Shown here one piece after another: positions 7,038-8,477 of a DNA stretch of 8,477 bases. The stretch spans positions 1-8,477 of the forward strand of contig JALVRY010000458.1 of NCBI GenBank assembly GCA_027024625.1, given 5' to 3'. Below the pieces are notes generated by a model, which was given only the letters and a program-made list of their open reading frames with translations, ran no database searches and was not told the origin of the DNA. A program made the translations under genes and the position numbers. Each line of letters starts with the position of its first letter. Within the stretch, counting starts at the first letter, position 1. Source of the DNA: Thiotrichaceae bacterium. Its GTDB lineage: Bacteria; Pseudomonadota; Gammaproteobacteria; Thiotrichales; Thiotrichaceae.

Positions 7038-8240
7038 TTATTGTGGTAATAACTCAACACGTCGGTTTTGATCACGTCCTTCTTGGGTCTCATTTGTTGC
7101 AATAGGGTTGCTTTCACCTTGTGATGAAGTTTGTATTTGCTCTGCTGGGGCACCTTGATCAATCAAAGTTTGTTTAATAATTTGAGCTCTCCTGAGTCCA
7201 AGTTTTTGGTTGTCACTATCACTGCCTATATTATCGGTATGCCCAATTAACATGATTTTGAGTTCAGTATTGGCTTTTAATGCACTAACAACGGAGTCAA
7301 AATATGTTTTGGCCTTACCTGATAGCTGTGGGTCAGCAGATCGGAAGGGGAAGTAGATATTAGCGGGAGTAATATCCCCACTCGTTGTCGAACTCTGGGT
7401 GTTTCCTGTGTCAACAGAGACTTGATCTGTGTTTTTTGGATTAGTCTCGTTTGTGGGCTTGCTTGTCTCTGTGTTTGCACTTTCTTTAGTTTGGGCTGAA
7501 TCTGCATTTTGTGTATCAGCAGATGAATCAAAGCTTGTTTCATTTGGCGTTGATGCTTCGTCTGCTGTGATAAGGTTGTTTTGTGTAGGGTTAGCTGCTG
7601 ATGCTGCTGGGCCACTGTCTGTGTCAAGCGCATCAATTGTGCCGTCTCCATCTGAATCAATAGCGGTATTCGTATTGCTTCCAACCTCTGTTTTATCGTC
7701 GATACCATCGCCATCTGTATCTACAACAAGTGGGTTTAAGTCTAAGCGAATTTCATCAGCATCGGGTAGTCCGTCTCCATCGCTATCAGTATCTAAATAG
7801 TTTGGAGTGCCATCGCCATCCGTGTCTACTGCATCTGAAGGGTTGCCATCACCGTTGTTATCGGCCTGCTCATTTTGAGTGGTGATGGTGTCGTTATCAT
7901 CGTCATTATCTAAGGCGTTGATTATTCCATCATTATCAGAGTCAATGGCTTGTTCGGGGTTATTCCCAACTTCTATTGCGTCGTGGAGTCCGTCATGGTC
8001 ACTGTCATTGCTTGATGGGTCTAAGCCAAGCTTAGTTTCTAACTCATCACTAAGGCCGTCGTTATCTGTATCTGTGGAGGTAGGTGCGAGAGTTGTTGTA
8101 GGTGTTTCAGTCATGGCGGTGGTAGTTGTTGAGGTAGCGGTATCCCCACCAGTGCAAAAGCCTTTTATTTTACAGGTGTACCACCACCAACTACCAATAC
8201 TCCAAAAGAGAGTGGCAAGCAAAATTAATAAAATTCTCAT
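7038..8240 (-). CDS. Membrane-anchored OmpA-family protein with thrombospondin type 3 repeats
   Basis: A 400-residue envelope protein. Residues 2-20 form a hydrophobic signal-anchor followed by SWWWYTCKIKGFC, with Cys at 23 and 29; neither sits in a lipobox. A Thr-rich linker (about 31-54) leads to seven or eight thrombospondin type 3-like repeats (about 57-206) of the DxDxDGxxDxxE type, which bind calcium in known proteins. A Ser/Thr/Asn/Gln-rich linker follows (about 207-290). The C-terminal OmpA-like domain (about 293-400) has IYFPFRSADPQL, LIGHTDNIGSDSDNQKLGLR and the end motif GRDQNRRVELL. Asp336 and Arg351 match the diaminopimelate-contacting pair of OmpA domains, so peptidoglycan binding is likely. 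No N-terminal beta-barrel is present. ATG at 8240 has AGAGGA at a 9-nt spacing; the upstream in-frame TTG at 8261 lacks one. Likely a periplasmic protein tethered to the inner membrane; precise role unknown. Confidence 0.88.
   Translation of the reverse strand: MRILLILLATLFWSIGSWWWYTCKIKGFCTGGDTATSTTTTAMTETPTTTLAPTSTDTDNDGLSDELETKLGLDPSSNDSDHDGLHDAIEVGNNPEQAIDSDNDGIINALDNDDDNDTITTQNEQADNNGDGNPSDAVDTDGDGTPNYLDTDSDGDGLPDADEIRLDLNPLVVDTDGDGIDDKTEVGSNTNTAIDSDGDGTIDALDTDSGPAASAANPTQNNLITADEASTPNETSFDSSADTQNADSAQTKESANTETSKPTNETNPKNTDQVSVDTGNTQSSTTSGDITPANIYFPFRSADPQLSGKAKTYFDSVVSALKANTELKIMLIGHTDNIGSDSDNQKLGLRRAQIIKQTLIDQGAPAEQIQTSSQGESNPIATNETQEGRDQNRRVELLPQ
7623..8072 (-). repeat. Tandem thrombospondin type 3-like repeat region
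   Basis: The coding sequence repeats units centred on DTDNDGLSDELE, DSDHDGLHDAIE, DSDNDGIINALD, DTDGDGTPNYLD, DSDGDGLPDADE, DTDGDGIDDKTE and DSDGDGTIDALD, plus a degenerate NNGDGNPSDAV unit. At DNA level the units recur as diverged versions of a GATGGCGATGG-like core on the minus strand, so the array is old rather than a fresh expansion. EVGNNPEQAIDSDNDG and EVGSNTNTAIDSDGDG mark a longer two-unit period. Confidence 0.85.
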
Positions 8241-8296
8241 CGATTTAATTCCTCTGTGCAAGAGTGCGATTAAGCAAGTGACGTGTTGCCTTGATC

Positions 8297-8348
8297 AAAA
8301 AATCCTGAAAAAGAGATAAAGAAAAATATTTATCTGCCTATTTTTCAG
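8297..8348 (-). terminator. Terminator-like or attenuator-like hairpin upstream of the OmpA-like gene
   Basis: On the minus strand an outer 8-bp stem (8348-8341 with 8312-8305, CTGAAAAA/TTTTTCAG) encloses an inner 7-bp stem (8335-8329 with 8320-8314, AGATAAA/TTTATCT) with an 8-nt loop. After GA a run of six U follows (8302-8297). The stem is A/U-rich, so stability is moderate. It may end a gene beyond the right window edge or act as an attenuator in the leader of the OmpA-like gene. Confidence 0.45.
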
Positions 8349-8376
8349 TGAACGCTACTTACTGCAAGTTATTGTT

Positions 8377-8382
8377 ATTATA
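8377..8382 (-). promoter_or_regulatory. Candidate -10 element for the OmpA-like/HhH genes
   Basis: Minus strand reads TATAAT, a perfect sigma-70 -10, about 137 bp upstream of the OmpA-like ATG. No good -35 is seen at 16-18 bp. In such AT-rich DNA a chance match is plausible. If real, transcription starts near 8370 and the hairpin at 8305-8348 lies in the leader. Confidence 0.35.
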
Positions 8383-8477
8383 AGGAGTATAGGAAAGGAA
8401 TTATTATTTTGATGTGAGGTGATTAAAATTTGATAGCTAATAATTTGTAAAAAAGTTGTTACAAAATAAGAGTATAT
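8383..8477. other. AT-rich non-coding window edge
   Basis: No open reading frame of note on either strand; Shine-Dalgarno-like AAGGAG near 8383 is followed only by an ATG-TGA. A 7-bp inverted repeat (TTTGTAA at 8444-8450, TTACAAA at 8459-8465) is present, of uncertain meaning. The stretch probably belongs to the upstream regulatory region of the OmpA-like gene or of a gene beyond the edge. Confidence 0.5.

Noticed and set aside
7277..7714. Alternative minus-strand frame within the OmpA-like gene
   Set aside because: Gln/Thr/Leu-rich product caused by the biased composition of the overlapping linker; no domain.
7623..8072. CRISPR-like or recent tandem DNA repeat
   Set aside because: The repeats are diverged, in frame and explained by the DxDxDG protein repeats; there are no unique spacers of constant length.
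7156..8240. OmpA-like protein as a lipoprotein
   Set aside because: The Cys residues at 23 and 29 are preceded by WYT and KGF, which do not fit a lipobox.
8241..8261. Upstream TTG start extending the OmpA-like protein by 7 residues
   Set aside because: AGAGGA sits before the ATG at 8240, and the extension would put polar residues before the signal-anchor.
7429..8319. Long plus-strand open frames opposite the OmpA-like gene, rich in Ser and Val
   Set aside because: They are antisense reflections of the Asp/Gly-repeat and Thr/Ser-rich coding sequence, have no recognisable domain and overlap a well-supported gene.
8383..8420. Start of a plus-strand gene after AAGGAG
   Set aside because: The nearest ATG is followed at once by TGA and nearby GTG/TTG starts meet stops within a few codons.

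Overview
The window comes from a moderately AT-rich bacterial chromosome. It is almost certainly a gammaproteobacterium: the rpsP-rimM-trmD-rplS order, a YeiP-type EF-P paralogue, a PEP carboxylase ending in RNTG, and a bL19 of exactly the E. coli length all point there. Sulfur-oxidising lineages such as Thiotrichales are possible, but the genus cannot be fixed from this sequence. Most of the window is housekeeping. I see no mobile element, CRISPR array, phage gene, tRNA or rRNA.

Layout. (1) 1-692, + strand: the 3' two thirds of a class I fructose-1,6-bisphosphatase gene, cut by the window edge. (2) 755-4194, - strand: ppc (PEP carboxylase) followed 59 bp later by efpL/yeiP, converging on fbp. 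(3) 4195-4446: a divergent regulatory region between ppc and rpsP, with a good sigma-70 promoter for rpsP and a short leader hairpin. (4) 4447-6352, + strand: the compact rpsP-rimM-trmD-rplS operon, closed by two hairpins, the second a strong bidirectional terminator. (5) 6474-8240, - strand: two envelope-type genes. The upstream one encodes a membrane-anchored protein with thrombospondin type 3 (calcium-binding type) repeats and a C-terminal OmpA-like peptidoglycan-binding domain. The downstream one encodes a small single-pass membrane protein with a helix-hairpin-helix domain. (6) 8241-8477: non-coding AT-rich sequence with a candidate promoter and a terminator-like hairpin in the presumed leader.

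How the genes work together. Fbp (gluconeogenesis or Calvin cycle) and Ppc (anaplerosis) are central carbon enzymes that share fructose-1,6-bisphosphate as substrate and, in well-studied Ppc enzymes, as allosteric activator. EfpL relieves ribosome stalling. The rpsP operon joins two ribosomal proteins, a 30S maturation factor and a tRNA m1G37 methyltransferase. EfpL, RimM and TrmD all support translation. The OmpA-like/HhH pair is the least understood part and the best place to look for something new; no exotic system is evident.

Start sites were revised from upstream sequence. ppc, rplS and the OmpA-like gene can each be read from an in-frame upstream TTG, but the ATG further in has the Shine-Dalgarno and is preferred.
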